From positions 390,551 through 454,550 of the forward strand of contig VZRZ01007419.1 in NCBI GenBank assembly GCA_013398175.1: a stretch of DNA of 64,000 bases, in the 5' to 3' direction. Numbering within the stretch: the stretch's first letter is position 1; each line of letters opens with the position of its first letter. The translations under genes and the position numbers were made by a program. Below the pieces are notes generated by a model. The model did no database searches, was not told where the DNA came from, and worked only from the letters and a program-made list of their open reading frames with translations. Below, in pieces: positions 26,301-38,300 of the stretch. Source of the DNA: Climacteris rufus (taxonomy: Eukaryota; Chordata; Aves; Passeriformes; Climacteridae).

Positions 26301-28445
26301 GTCTGTAATATTCATAGACATATGAACAAAAAGCTAGACTCAGTCGAGCACTAGAATTTGAATTAGGCAATTTGAAGGAGAGCTTAGGTGGCTTTTGTGA
26401 CCCTTCTCTGCTGTAACATGTCTGATCTGATACTATACTCAACTTCATCCTTAGTCTGTGCTGCATTTCTTAAAATCTCAATTTTGTATTTATCCTAAGG
26501 ATGCAGAGAGAAAAAAAGAAGAAAATCTATGTGTTTTGTATTATAATAAGAAAGTTGTTTTGATGTCTTTTGCATAATACAGCCTGTCAAATGGAGTTAT
26601 CAAGCAGTGAGTACATGTTCATTTAACTGAAATCTCTATTGGAAAGAAATAGTGAAAAATTGGAAATTAACAGTGAAAACATAGTAAAGTTAAAAAAACT
26701 TATAAATTTCCGTATTTGGTATTTAATTCTGTTATGAATTAAAAACCAGTAGTATTTCTTTTAAAATTCTGCTACTAAAGCTATTAAAAATCAATGAAGT
26801 CTTTGAATTTTTGCAGGTACATGTTAGAAGGATTTTATAAATTACTTGGTTAAAGAATTGCATGTACCTAATAAGAATTATTTACTATACCACAAAGTAG
26901 CAGTTATTTGCAAGGCATGTAATACTTGAGTATGCAGATTTGAGATGGCTGACAAGAAACTCCTCAAGTCTTGTTTTCAATTTGGCAAAAAGAGAGTAGG
27001 TGTCAGACACTGAATTGTCAAGGTCCTCATCTTCATGGATCCTGTAATTAGGACACAATGAATACCATTTGTAATTATCTGTAGAGACAGACACAGATGG
27101 AGCAATGATACTTATTTTTAGTTGAATGGTAGGAAATAGACTTTGAGCAAACTGTTCAGAATCCTTAAGCCTCCCCACGTTGTATAGGGAGGTAGAGTAC
27201 AGAAAGCATTTCCATTTCATTAATGAGAGAGAGAAACAAAATGGAGAGAAAAAAACTCGATTGTATAAAATGCACTAAATATAAGGGACTTGATTGATAT
27301 AACTGATGCAGAAGGGCTAGTTAGTCCTTTGTGGCATTTGTGGGGTGCTTCTTGTGAAGGGAAGAAATTACTATGTATAGTGTACAAATCCTATGGTATA
27401 TCATCCAGTTTAATTGTCTGCAGTGCATTGGTGCAAGTCTGATAAGTCATTCAATATATATTATTGCATAGGTAACTGTACACAGAGCTAAACTTAGGAT
27501 TGGATTGCAAATTTTGTAACAAATAGGAATTATTTAAGGGGTTCCTCACAGGCTGTAGTACATTCAGAGAACAGCAGTTTGTTTCAGAGGAAGCAAGTGA
27601 TTGCTAGTTCTCAGTTTTAATTGCAGCTGAGGAGTGCTAGAACAAAGTGCATAAAACAGATGCTGCTACCCTTTCACTTTCATCTGTTTGGACTCAGGCT
27701 GTGTCATCTTCCATATCACAGCATAAATTTGAGTTATTCTAAGGCAGATAAATTACATGATCTGTGGCATGCACAAAATATTCAAGGTCATGGTCAAGAG
27801 ACTGATCAGGCCCATAATCCTCCCCAGGTTCCCTGTAAGGTGTTCAGCAGTTAGTTGGCTCTGAAATAAACAGACTGTAGTTACCAAGGATTATCATTGT
27901 AAGGGTGATCTTTTCATGTTGGACAGCATATTTCTTTTTGCCCTTGATGGAATATAACATCTGTAATATATCTGCAAATATGTTACATTTTTTGGGCTTT
28001 TTTCCCTTTTTTTATTTTTTTTTTATTTTCTTGGATAATATAGATATTTGATGAAGCTCGTTGTGAGTAGGCACTTCTTAGATGATTTAATAATAATTTT
28101 AATGGTACTTACATATTTTTCATAAATTATGAAATAATAAATCCATAAAATAAAATTTCAGGAAAGGGTTATTTTTTAGAAAATATTATTTTCACTAGAT
28201 TTTGCCTACAAAGCAGAAGAAGAAACCAATTTTGAAATCCTTAAAAGATTTGAGATTGAATGAAAACAATTTATAGAATAAACCCTTAAGTGTACTTTGA
28301 GTTTAGTTTATCAAATCAAAGCATAACTTTAAATGGAAATAAAGAGATCTTGTTTATTTTGCTGGCATATAACACATAAACTACTTATAATCTTTAGTAA
28401 TACATAACTATTTTTAATGAATAGGTACATATATGTAGTCTTAGG
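20341..28445. other. Unique AT-rich non-coding sequence
   Basis: About 8 kb without a recognisable gene, RNA gene or repeat family. A 20-bp ATT/AAT palindrome lies at 23179-23198. The segment at 24.44-24.90 kb has a mildly higher G and C content and could be an old repeat, but I cannot name it. The longest open frames (about 110 codons) have no recognisable motif. Confidence 0.45.
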
Positions 28446-28513
28446 GATGGTGCTGCGCAGGGCCGGGAATTGGACTTGAGAGCCCCTTCCAACTCAGCTT
28501 ATTATGTGATTGT
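28446..28513 (+). mobile_element. CR1 or CR1-tailed SINE 3' end, plus strand
   Basis: The pieces 'ggtgctgcgcagggccggga', 'attggacttgagagcccctt' and 'ccaactcagcttattatgtg' match the terminal 70 or so bases of a CR1 subfamily, a tail also shared by TguSINE1. No tRNA-like head is visible upstream, so a 5'-truncated CR1 is the simpler reading. The CpGs kept in 'gcgcagggccggg' suggest it is not extremely old. Confidence 0.65.
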
Positions 28514-28866
28514 CATGTATATAATACTTGGGTAACACACAGCTACTTATAATCTGCATCAGAACAACCACTAAAACTTCAATGGGCTCAACTGGAAAGG
28601 AAGCTACTGGTACTGATAAAGCACCTGATTAATGCTTTTTAAAATAGCAGCCCAACTGTTGTGGCCATTGTAGATGTACTGTTTTTCATCTTCATGCATA
28701 GGGTAAGCAGGGCTTTTTATAGGCTTCAGAAGGTTGAACTTAACAGTAGAGCTAGGCCTTCATTTATGAGAAGGACAATATAACCCCTTGGAGGATGTTA
28801 ATATAATATGCAGAAGTAGTTCAACAGGTCTGTTTGCCTTTTAAGTTCAGTAGATAGTCATAAAAC

Positions 28867-28896
28867 TGTTTGTTTGTTTGTTTGTTTGTTTTTTTA
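28867..28896. repeat. (TGTT)n microsatellite
   Basis: About six copies of TGTT run into a T tract. It is likely length-variable between individuals. Confidence 0.85.
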
Positions 28897-29508
28897 GTTA
28901 AAATAAATTTTTTCAGGGACATGTGAATAGACAGTGTACAGTGATGTAGTTTCAGTCAAGTATAAAGAAAGTTTGACAAGGTCGGGAGGTCTTAGGAATC
29001 CAGGCATGGCTCTGGTTTGAAGCATACTGAATACAAGGCAGCACATTGTTAGAATAACTGCAGCTTTCACAAGAATCAGATCTAACTATTATTTTTGTTA
29101 CTATTTATCAAAAGAGCTGACACAAAATTTAAAAGCTCAGTTGTATTATCTGCTAGTTTTTCTGTGAAAATATGGGGATGGGTTGCTTTTTCCCATAAAA
29201 CCTAATTTAGCATTGATGCATTCTCCTGACCACATGCTCTCTGTTCTTCCTGCTCTGGTAAGCCTGCCTAGAAGCTGATCTGCATTGGAACTAATCAAGA
29301 TGCTTCGCTTCACCTCCCTTTTGTCAGCGTACAAAAGCTCATGTCAGGAAAGCTTTCAGAGGTAATCAATCCAGAAAAATAGATCAGCAAAAGGAAAACA
29401 TGGTGAATATTTCATTGCACTGTGTAAGCCTGTTGTTTTAAATAGCAAAACAAACAACTTAGGCTGTTTTCTTTACATATTTTAATTATTTTTTTTTTTT
29501 GTATACAG

Positions 29509-29967
29509 GCAACATTTATGTGTTCATATGCAAGGATCATTCCAACAATTGGGATGATTTGTGCAGTATTTGAATGCATTTAAGTTCCTTCACCCCTATC
29601 ATATTTTGGTAACCGCTTCCCAGAATGCAGTGATATGTCATCTCAAGGTATTAATGGACTCTCACTAGAGCATCCCTTCCCATTAATGATTATTATGGTT
29701 ACAGCAATTTGTCCCACTTTACTGAATTCAGATGTGGGCATGGGCTTGGCAACAGGCGTTATACAATCTTGCCACCTAAATACTATGGTATTTATGTTTG
29801 AAACAATATTTCCCTGCCTTGCACTACTAGGAATATCACTCAAACTGGGAATCTATGGTGGACATGCACACATATGCCTGATGTTTACTGTAGATGTTCC
29901 TATGGCCTGTGGAAGATTATTGTGTGGATCTGCAACTAAGAGGAACATATATTTTCCAAGAATTTAA
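29509..29967 (+). pseudogene. Long near-open reading frame, unrecognised
   Basis: A T-rich tract ending in ATACAG at 29508 is a good acceptor-like signal. The frame starting at 29509 is open for 24 codons, has one stop (TAA, 29581-29583), then is open for 128 codons to the TAA ending the frame at about 29967-29970. The first ATG after the internal stop is at 29635 and gives 110 residues with several hydrophobic, possibly membrane-spanning stretches (for example PLMIIMVTAICPTLL and IFPCLALLGISLKLG). I do not recognise a family. It could be a decayed exon or intronless copy of a membrane protein, or a chance open frame. No donor site or polyadenylation signal was identified, and an 11-bp hairpin follows directly. 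Confidence 0.2.
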
Positions 29968-29972
29968 AAGCA

Positions 29973-29999
29973 AAGTGCCACACAGTGAGTGTGGCACTT
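29973..29999. repeat. 11-bp perfect hairpin
   Basis: The left arm AAGTGCCACAC (29973-29983) pairs without mismatch with the right arm GTGTGGCACTT (29989-29999) across the 5-base loop AGTGA. It lies a few bases after the end of the long frame described at 29509-29967. It does not match the histone mRNA stem-loop and is short for a microRNA precursor. Function unknown. Confidence 0.85.
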
Positions 30000-30401
30000 C
30001 ACACCAGTATAATCTGCATATGACAGAGGCGACTATGTGAAAGTTAAAAATGGAATCAAAGTGATTATTAATGCCTGCGAAATAATGGCCTGTGTTTATC
30101 AGCTACCTGTTCAATGGGAGTGGTATCAGATTTTCTAACTGTGTAAAGACAGGAGCTCTGAGTTGAGACTGTCCTTTTTTTTTTTTTCCCTAAAGGAAAG
30201 CATAGGGTAGATGCATACACATTCTTTTCCAAATTTTTGTCAGATGTGTTGAACGTTTTTATGATGTTCCTACAGGCAAGCCACTAGGCATAAATAAATT
30301 TGTAGTGAACTGCAGGCTTTCTTTTCACAAACCTTGAGGAAGAAAAATTTAAATGAGTTGACATATACGCACACAATGTACAGTTAGATCCCTACAGACA
30401 G

Positions 30402-30445
30402 CATTTATGATTGAATAGCTGCACATTTATGATTGAATAGCTGCA
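30402..30445. repeat. 22-bp perfect tandem duplication
   Basis: Two identical 22-base units abut at 30402-30423 and 30424-30445; each contains 'atttatgattgaatagctgc'. The absence of any mismatch suggests a recent event or an assembly artefact. Confidence 0.9.
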
Positions 30446-31184
30446 CAATTTTATGTACTGTGGCCATATACTGTGAGAGCTTTGACTTGTCCTACTCATG
30501 GAGCAGAGCTGGAGCTATGACTCCTTTCAAAGGTTGCAACAACATTTTAAATCATAAATGTTAGATTTTAATGTAAATATTCTGGTGGATTTAAAATATA
30601 TTGCTATTTTCTGAAGGCATTTTCTATTTTGTATGTTTTATGTCTCTTATAAACCAAGATTTTTACTTTTTGCATAAACTTAAAATGAAATAATGAAACT
30701 AACTTTTTTCTGTAAGTTTGACCTTTGAGCAATTATTTGATTTCACTTCTATTCAATGGTCACAATTTTAAGATTTCTTCCCATGTTCTGTCCCAGCCTT
30801 CTTGAGAGTATTTTAGATTATTACCGAATGAAGGAGAGGTAGTTCTAATTTTCATTTTCAGAAGGAGATTCAATCATTTGAACTTTCTGTTTCAATGCTC
30901 ATTTCATATTTCTCTTGATCATTTTATATTTTAAGTGTGATAATTCCAGACAGGCTAGGACTATGTACAAACTCATTTGAATTGCAAAATTGACTCTAAC
31001 TGTACAACTGTACTTCTTTAAACAGACATAAATTAGAGACTGACAGTTTTTTCTGGAATTATATTTCCATTAATGTTCCTTTGTTTCTAGCAGAACTCTT
31101 GTAGAAAATCCTATAGAATACCCATTAAAGTGTGAAAGCTGCAGTTCCTTTCTAAACATGAAAAGTCATTAAATTGTAACTGAG

Positions 31185-32177
31185 TTGCATCCAACTGGTG
31201 GCTGGTCATCTGTGCTGTTCCCCAGGACTCAGTACTGTGGCCAATCCCATTTAATATCTCTGTCAATGGTCTGGACCAGGGGATCAAGGGCACCCTCCAC
31301 CAGTTTGCAGGCAACACCAAGTGGGGTGGGAGTGTTGATTTGCTGGAGGGAAGGAAAGCTCTACAGAGTTGTATGGATAGGCTGGATTGATGGGCCAAGG
31401 CCAGCTGTCTGAGGTTCAGCGAGGTGAAGTGCCGGTTCCTGCACTTGGGTCAGAACAACCCCAGGCAGTGCCACAGACTGAGGGCAGAGTGGCTGAAAAG
31501 TGGCCTGGCAGAAAAGGACCTGGCTGACAGCTGGCTGAACACAAACCCACTGTGTGCCTGTGTGCCCAGGTAGCCAAGAGGGCCAATGGCATCCTGGCCT
31601 GTATCAGCAATAGTGTGGCCAACAGGACCAGGGCAGTGCCCTGTACTTGACACTGGTGAGGCCACACCTTGAGTCGTGTCCAGTTCTGGGCCTCTTAATT
31701 CAGGAAGGACATTGAGGTGCTGGAGTGTGTCCAGAGAAGGGCAACAAAGCTGTTGAAGGACGTGAAGCACAAGTCCTATGAAGAGGGGCTGAGAGAGCTG
31801 GGGTTGTTTAACCTGGCAAAAAGGAGGCTCGGGGACAACATTATTGCTCCCTACAAATACCTCAAAGGAGGCTATGGCCAGGTTAGGGATGGTCTCTTCT
31901 GCCAAGTAAAAGCAATAGGAAAAGAGGCAATGGCCTCAAATTGTGCAGGGGATGCTTAGATCGGAAGAGGAAAAATCTTTTCATGGAAAGTATTGTCAAG
32001 CATTGGAACAAGCTGCCCAGGTGACAGTGAAGTCACCATTCCTGAAGATATTTAAAGGACATGTAGATGTTGCTTGTCGGGACATGATTTAATGGTGGAC
32101 TTGGCAGTACTGGGTTAACAGCTGGACTGGATGATCTTAGAGGTCTTTTCCAACTGAAATGATTCTGCAGTTCTAAA
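31185..32177 (+). mobile_element. CR1 LINE, 5'-truncated 3' portion of ORF2 plus 3' end
   Basis: About 1 kb follows the avian CR1 consensus from the reverse transcriptase region ('gtgctgttccccaggactca', encoding the conserved 'VPQ(D/G)SVL' block) to the 3' terminus ('ggatgatcttagaggtcttt', then 'tccaactgaaatgattctg'). The place where the polymerase FADD motif should be, 31304-31321, reads F-A-G-N-T-K, so both catalytic aspartates are lost. Several frameshifts and stops break the frame, and the longest surviving piece is about 80 codons. The copy is immobile. Late ORF2 blocks are visible in order: 'LECVQRRATKLLK' near 31717, then the tail. The subfamily was not determined. Confidence 0.93.
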
Positions 32178-34430
32178 TTCAGATGCTTATATTTGTATCT
32201 AGAAAGAAGGATTTTTTTTTTTTTAATTGAAGGGGTAGGAGGATATAAAGAAAAACATCTGCATTCTACATTTTTATTAAAAGCTGATAGGGTGCTCACA
32301 TCCACACCAGGTGACACAGCAAAATTTTAACTAAATCCTGCATGATCTTTAAAGAAGCTGAAAACCTTAATTGATGGTTATATTTTGATTAGAAGTAGAG
32401 GTAATCTTCTCTGCTAAAATTTTCAAAGGCAATAATCTTCTACTAAAATTAAAGGTTTTTGTGTTTGTGTTTTCAGTGGCTATGAAAGAAACAGCTTTTG
32501 CTCTGCAGTGTTCAAGTCCCTCTGGTTTTACATTTGTTTTGGGATTCCTGATCGAAGGATAGTATTGACCTTGGGTCATGACAAAGGTGGTATATGAAGG
32601 ATGCTGTATATATAACTGATGCTTTATATATAACTGTAGTACTTGTGCTTGAAGGTGAAGAATACTACCTTCTCTAAATGTGTGTGATAAAATACGCAGG
32701 CTTTTTTTCAGCAGCGTAAGTTGACTCATGTATTCTTGTCATGAATAACAAGTAGGTCCTCCAGACCACTCTAGAAACATTTGCTTGCTTGCTTGCTGAA
32801 TGGGTGGAAGTAGAATTTTACAGTCATTTGCAGCATTCTTCAAATACTTTAATTTTCACGTAGCTTGTACAAGAAGTAATAAGGGCCATTCTGTTCAATA
32901 ACACTGTATTTCTGGCTTCATCTGTTTCATTTTACTAACTCCTGTTGTAGTGTGAATTGTGATGTACATCCAGTGATTCTAAGAAAGTGTTTCCTCCTTC
33001 TAGAGCATCAGATGTTTTAGGTGCCATGTGTGACTTGATTCCTTACAAAAAGTCAGCAGATTCTACTTTGGCAGAAGATGTCAGAGCAAACAGTTTCAGC
33101 ATGGTTTGAATTTCAGTAAAGACAGCTTCTCAAAGATAATGTAGTCTAATATGTAGTGTTCATTTGGATTATTATGAATTCACACAATTTTACTACTGTT
33201 CAGTTTTAACATGTCTGATGGGATTTGACTATTGAGAACACTGAGGGACCGTCTTGACGGATTAATTTCTGAAATTTCCCACAGATCAAAAAATGTCCAG
33301 CAACTTCATTGACCTCCACAAATGTACTTTTTCTAAGCTATATTTCTAAAATATACAGGCAGCTTAAATATGCACTGCATCAAACTATCAAATCCCTTCA
33401 CATTTGAAATGTTTTATTCTCTTTGCTTTTTTGAATAATTTTGAATGAATGATCCATTTTAAATGAACTTCCTTCCAAGATGTCTGACTGTCTTTCCAAA
33501 CTCAGAAACTGTTTCTTAAGTTCTTCAAGCCGTCTTCTACTACTTTCCCTCATTTTGCCTTGCCTCATGAACAATATATGATACCATAAAATCAGGTTTT
33601 AACTACTGCCTCTATGTCTTGCTTCTCTTGTGATATTGAGGGCCATCATATTTTATATACAAACTGTTTTTTGAGCCAGTGACTGACTCTTCAGGGATAC
33701 TTTCTACTCCCACTCTCTGTCCTGTGGCATTGTGCTGGAATTTGTAACAACTAGTGCTAGGTGAGCAGCATGCCTAAAAATGACTGAAAGGTGTTCAGCA
33801 GTGAAAGCCTTCGTTTTTCCCTCCTTTTTAATATCATCCTAAGATTTTACTACAATAGTATATGCCTGTGTGTGACAGTCTTTTCTGCTATTGCTCCTAA
33901 CAGGAAACTATTTCTTCCCTGCTATTGACATTCACAGTGTAGCAAGTTATGAAAGCCACTCACAGGGAGTTTGGTGAGCTTGCAATGTTGTAAATAGTGC
34001 AGGATGCTTATGAGTATTCAGTGAGTGTTTTAGGGCCTGCACCTGTATTCCACTGCCATAACTCGTGGCACCATTATCAAGATTACTTGACAGCTAGGTT
34101 TAGTTAGGGGAAAGTCAGACTGTGACCTGAAGAGCACTCAGAAGGCCAGGGATTTTGTCTGTCAAGCTGTTGGGAAAACAACCTGGCTGGTGCTTTGCAC
34201 CTGGGGATTCTGTCATGACTTCTACAAGGACAATGGTGAGACTGTTCATACATAATTGGAAACCAGAGATTTTTAATGAACAGAGTAGCTTACACTTAGC
34301 CTCCATGAAGTGGAACTGAGAGCTTAAGGATATCACATCCCCTATTTTTTACTTGGGGCTATTTGTTAGTTCCCAAACAGTTTTGTGCTGTCCTGGAGGG
34401 CTTTGATCTATGCTGATGTGGACCTTGTAT
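32178..34430. other. Unique AT-rich non-coding sequence between two CR1 copies
   Basis: No gene or repeat family was recognised. A minus-strand open frame of 120 codons (32367-32729) has no recognisable motif and is probably chance. Confidence 0.45.
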
Positions 34431-34439
34431 GCTATTTCA

Positions 34440-35338
34440 AAGATACAAGGACACTCTGTTTTGCACAATTCTTGCTGATGATATGAAACTGTAGGGAGTG
34501 GCTGATACACTTGAAGGCTGTGCCACCATTCAATGCTACCTTGATTAGAGAGTTGGGCCAAGAGAAACCTACTGAGGTTCAACATGGGCAAGTGTAGGGT
34601 CCTGCACCTTGGAAGGAATATCCCCAAGTATCAGCACAGGTTGGGGGCTGACCTGCTAGAGAGCAGCTCTGTGGAGAAGGACCTGGGAGTCTTTGTGGAT
34701 AATAAGCTGACCATGATCTGGCAGTGCTCTTGCAGCCAGGAGGATCAATGGTATCCTGGGGTGCATCAGGAAGAGTGTGGCCAGCAGGTCGAGGGAAGTG
34801 ATCCTGCCCCACTGCTTGGCCACATCTGGGGAATTGTGTTGAGTTCTGGTCTCCACAGTTCAAGAAAGACAAGAGGCTACTGGAGAGGGTCCAGTGGAGA
34901 CACACAGATGATTTGGGGTCTGAAGTATCTCTCTTACAAGGAGAGACTGTGGGAGCTGGGTCTCTCTAGTCTAAAGAAGAGAAGACTGAGAGGGGATCTC
35001 ATTAATGCAAATAAATATCTCAAAGGAGGGTGTCAAGAGCATGGTGTCAGACCCTTTTCAGTGGTTCCCAGCAACAAGACAAGGAGCAATGCCCATAAAC
35101 TAACACACAAGAAATTCCACTTCTACATGTGGAAGAACTTCTTTTTATTGAGAGTGGCAGAGCACTGGAACAGGCTGCCCAGGAAGCACATGGAGCTTCC
35201 CTCTCTGGAAACGTTCAAAACCCATCTGGGCATGTTCCTGTGTAACCTGTTTTAGGTGACCCTGCCTTGGTGGGGGTGGGGGTTGGAATAGATGATTTCC
35301 AGAGTTCCCTTCCAACCTTAACGAATCTGTGATTCTTG
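34440..35338 (+). mobile_element. CR1 LINE, second 5'-truncated copy, different subfamily
   Basis: The copy begins around the polymerase motif ('cttgctgatgatatgaaact' at 34471-34490, encoding L-A-D-D-M-K-L followed by a stop) and runs through the ORF2 end to the 3' terminus ('ggttggaatagatgatttcc', then 'gagttcccttccaacct' and 'gaatctgtgattctt'). Unlike the copy at 31.2 kb it keeps the two aspartates, but the frame is broken soon after. An open frame of 223 codons from 34584 covers the degenerate ORF2 C-terminal part and its later half (LINANKYLKGGCQ, FLLRVAEHWNRLP) is typical of CR1. The tail sequence differs from the 31.2 kb copy, so this belongs to another CR1 subfamily. It is immobile. 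Confidence 0.93.
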
Positions 35339-38300
35339 GAAAACACCCAGTATATCAACATAACTGTATTTGTCCGCTAGATTAAGTCATCCTGATCTTA
35401 CCATATCAATAATTGTAGTTTCTATCTTCTTCTGTTCTCATATTATTCCCTTTTACTTCCAGTTATAGTGCAGTGCATTGGCTATATAGTATATAGCTAA
35501 GATATCCCATACAAACTATCAATCTTGTCCTGAAGGTAACCTTGCACATTATTCCCACTTGAAAAAAAACTGTCTCTTGGAATTACTCACTCTTCTGGAC
35601 CTTATGTTCTAGGGCTTGACAGACACTTGGTTAGAGTGTAACTTCTATCCACTCTTCCACACAGATTTTAAATCACTTAATCAGGAAGGGTTAAGGAATG
35701 TGAAAGAGTCTTATTGTCAGTGGATTTTAGTGATTTGGGCTTTAGTGATTTGCACTAATTAGAATATTTATGTGAGTAAACAGGAAAATGAAAATGTTTC
35801 CCAATTATTTACACAGAGAAGAAATTGCATTCTGTTTTCCCTGAGAATATGTCTAGCCTTAACATGACAAACGGTTCTTCTCAAAATTTTCTTTTTACTC
35901 TGTCTGATTCGGTTAGAATCTCTTCAGAGAAGATTAACACATTTATCCTCTAGCAATAATGAGGGGGAAAAAAAGATGTAGAAACCTCAACCAGAAACTG
36001 ATACCCATGGTTAAATGATGGTATTTATTCTGGTAACCAAAGGGCATATATCCATTCAATATTCTCTACTTAGTGGCCATGGGCTGGCTAACTGCCCTAA
36101 ATCACAGGAATTTAATTTCTGTTAGGCACGGAAAGTGAACTGTCCCCAGGAGTGAGGAGGTGTTGACTCAACCCTTTGATTCAGTTGCTGATGTGTGATG
36201 ATCAGTTTCAGATTTAGATAACATATTGTCTGAACAAGGACTTTATGTTGTTTATCATTTTTGTACAGGCCACATTTGAGATTTGGTCTCCAAATTCCAG
36301 AGGATATAATTGCCTAGTGTGGTTAAGTGCTTTCAAAACTCTAGTAGACACCTCTGTGCATCTTAAAATATCTTAACACCTTTGCAGTGTTGTCTAAAGA
36401 AGCTTATGTGCCTCTAGATGAAGTTGAGGGCAGAACTGGGAACGGGTCCAAGATCATTTAGGGCCAGTCCAGCACATCAGCACAAATCATTCTTCCTCCT
36501 GAAATTTGCTTCAACTGTGCCACAATTCTGTGCTCACTTCATTAATTTTTAAAAACAGGTACTATATACCTTAGAGTGAATTTCAGATTTAATATCTTAT
36601 TATTTATTGATCACATTGAGATCTTCATTAAAAACACTATATTGCCCTGAGTGTGCCCTTAAACTTACTTGAAACCAACATTTTCTCCAGTGAGAGAACA
36701 ATTTCATATTCAGCATGTCTACAGTATTATTCAAGCACTCCATTGACAACGCTTCACTCCACTAACAATATTTGTAAACAAAACAGTACAGGAGAGAGCA
36801 TTTTTTCAGACAAGACAGGCTAGTGACACCAGTAATAATTTTCAACAAATGCACATTCTAAGGCAGAGCAGGTATCCACAGAGGACATCCAAGGTTTTTT
36901 TAAAAAAATTTTTACTACATCCTGTTTTTACAAATGGTGCAAAGTGTTTTACCTCCCATTCTCATATTTTCAGGGTTAATTAGAATGCCCAATAGTCCTT
37001 TCAGTATTTTAAATCTCCTAAAAAAAATCTAAGTATATTAAAGAGTATAGTTTACCTTATAGTTTTTTTCAGGAAAAGCCTTCTATTTGGTGAAAATTAG
37101 ATATAATGAGGTACTGACTGTATACAATCCATGAGATGTTACTGAAACTCCAATAAGCATTGCAGATTCATTCATTGTGATAGTAGCAATCTGAAAGCTA
37201 GATACAAAATGGAGAACTTCTGTTGTCAGAGTCAGGTAGTAGCCCAGAGTCTATTTTTATTAATAAGTCAGTCTGAATGCCTAAAACAAGAATAAAGACA
37301 TTGTGTCCCTGCAGAATCAAAAATTCTGGACTTAGCTCTCCAGGACAATGTTTCAGTCCTGTTGCTCCAGGGATAAAGTTTTATTGTTGGGATCTCTCTC
37401 ATTCTCAAGAGAAAAGATGGTAATTCAACAGTAATAAATGCCATAATCAGACTAATGAAACTGTGGAAGTAATCATGTAAAATTCTGCACAACAAGACAT
37501 TAAAATGCACCTGAGATTGGGAGAAAATTCCCATTTAAAAATAGACAAACATTGCAAAGGCATCAAATATGGTAAATTTGAGTAGGTTTGTAATGAAAAC
37601 AACACCTTAATAAAGAGGAAACAGCCAATCAACTATATATCGTGGCTTTATTTGATGTCAAAAGCATTTGTAATATAGCTATTTTAATATATTTTACTAA
37701 TTCTATGTAAGTTATATATTATATATTTGGAAGTCTGAAGGAGTAGTACTGTAAAATTTTACATATATACATTTGAAGAGAACTTACTTTAACAGACTAA
37801 GTTGTGTGTGGAAGACTTCCATCAGCATTAAAAGAAACTGTGATTTCATTGCTGATCTCAGATGGAATCGGATTAAGACTTCATTTGTCATAAATAGCCA
37901 GCTATTCCCTGCTCTCAAGTTCCTGGATACGTCTGTGTCACAGGAGACTATTGGCAGACAATTGCAGAGTTTGAGGCTACTAGGACTATGTAAAGCTTTT
38001 TTTCAACCTTGACAAAACCTGCTCAGCTTGCTAACACTCCTCCCCTCCCCCCCCTAGTTCCTTGTCTGATTAAGAGGGTGGTTTTATCACATATGATTTT
38101 GTGGCTAGTTAGAATTAGGAAGTTCCTTTGTGGAGAATCTGATCCTTGTTTCATTCAAAACTCTCCCTTAAATTCCTTTTGTGGTATCGCTGAACAATAA
38201 TACCGGTTTGAAAGTGTGTAACTTTTAGAGCCAGATTTTTTAATCAAAAGTAGGATGTTCTGGAATTTCAGTGCATAGACTGGGTAGTGCTGAATTAAAG

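Noticed and set aside
34584..35255. 223-codon open frame, the longest in the window
   Set aside because: It is the degenerate C-terminal part of CR1 ORF2, not a host gene.
36440..36475. Phrase resembling a CR1 tail ('aagatcatttagggccagtc')
   Set aside because: The match is too short and imperfect, with no supporting flank.
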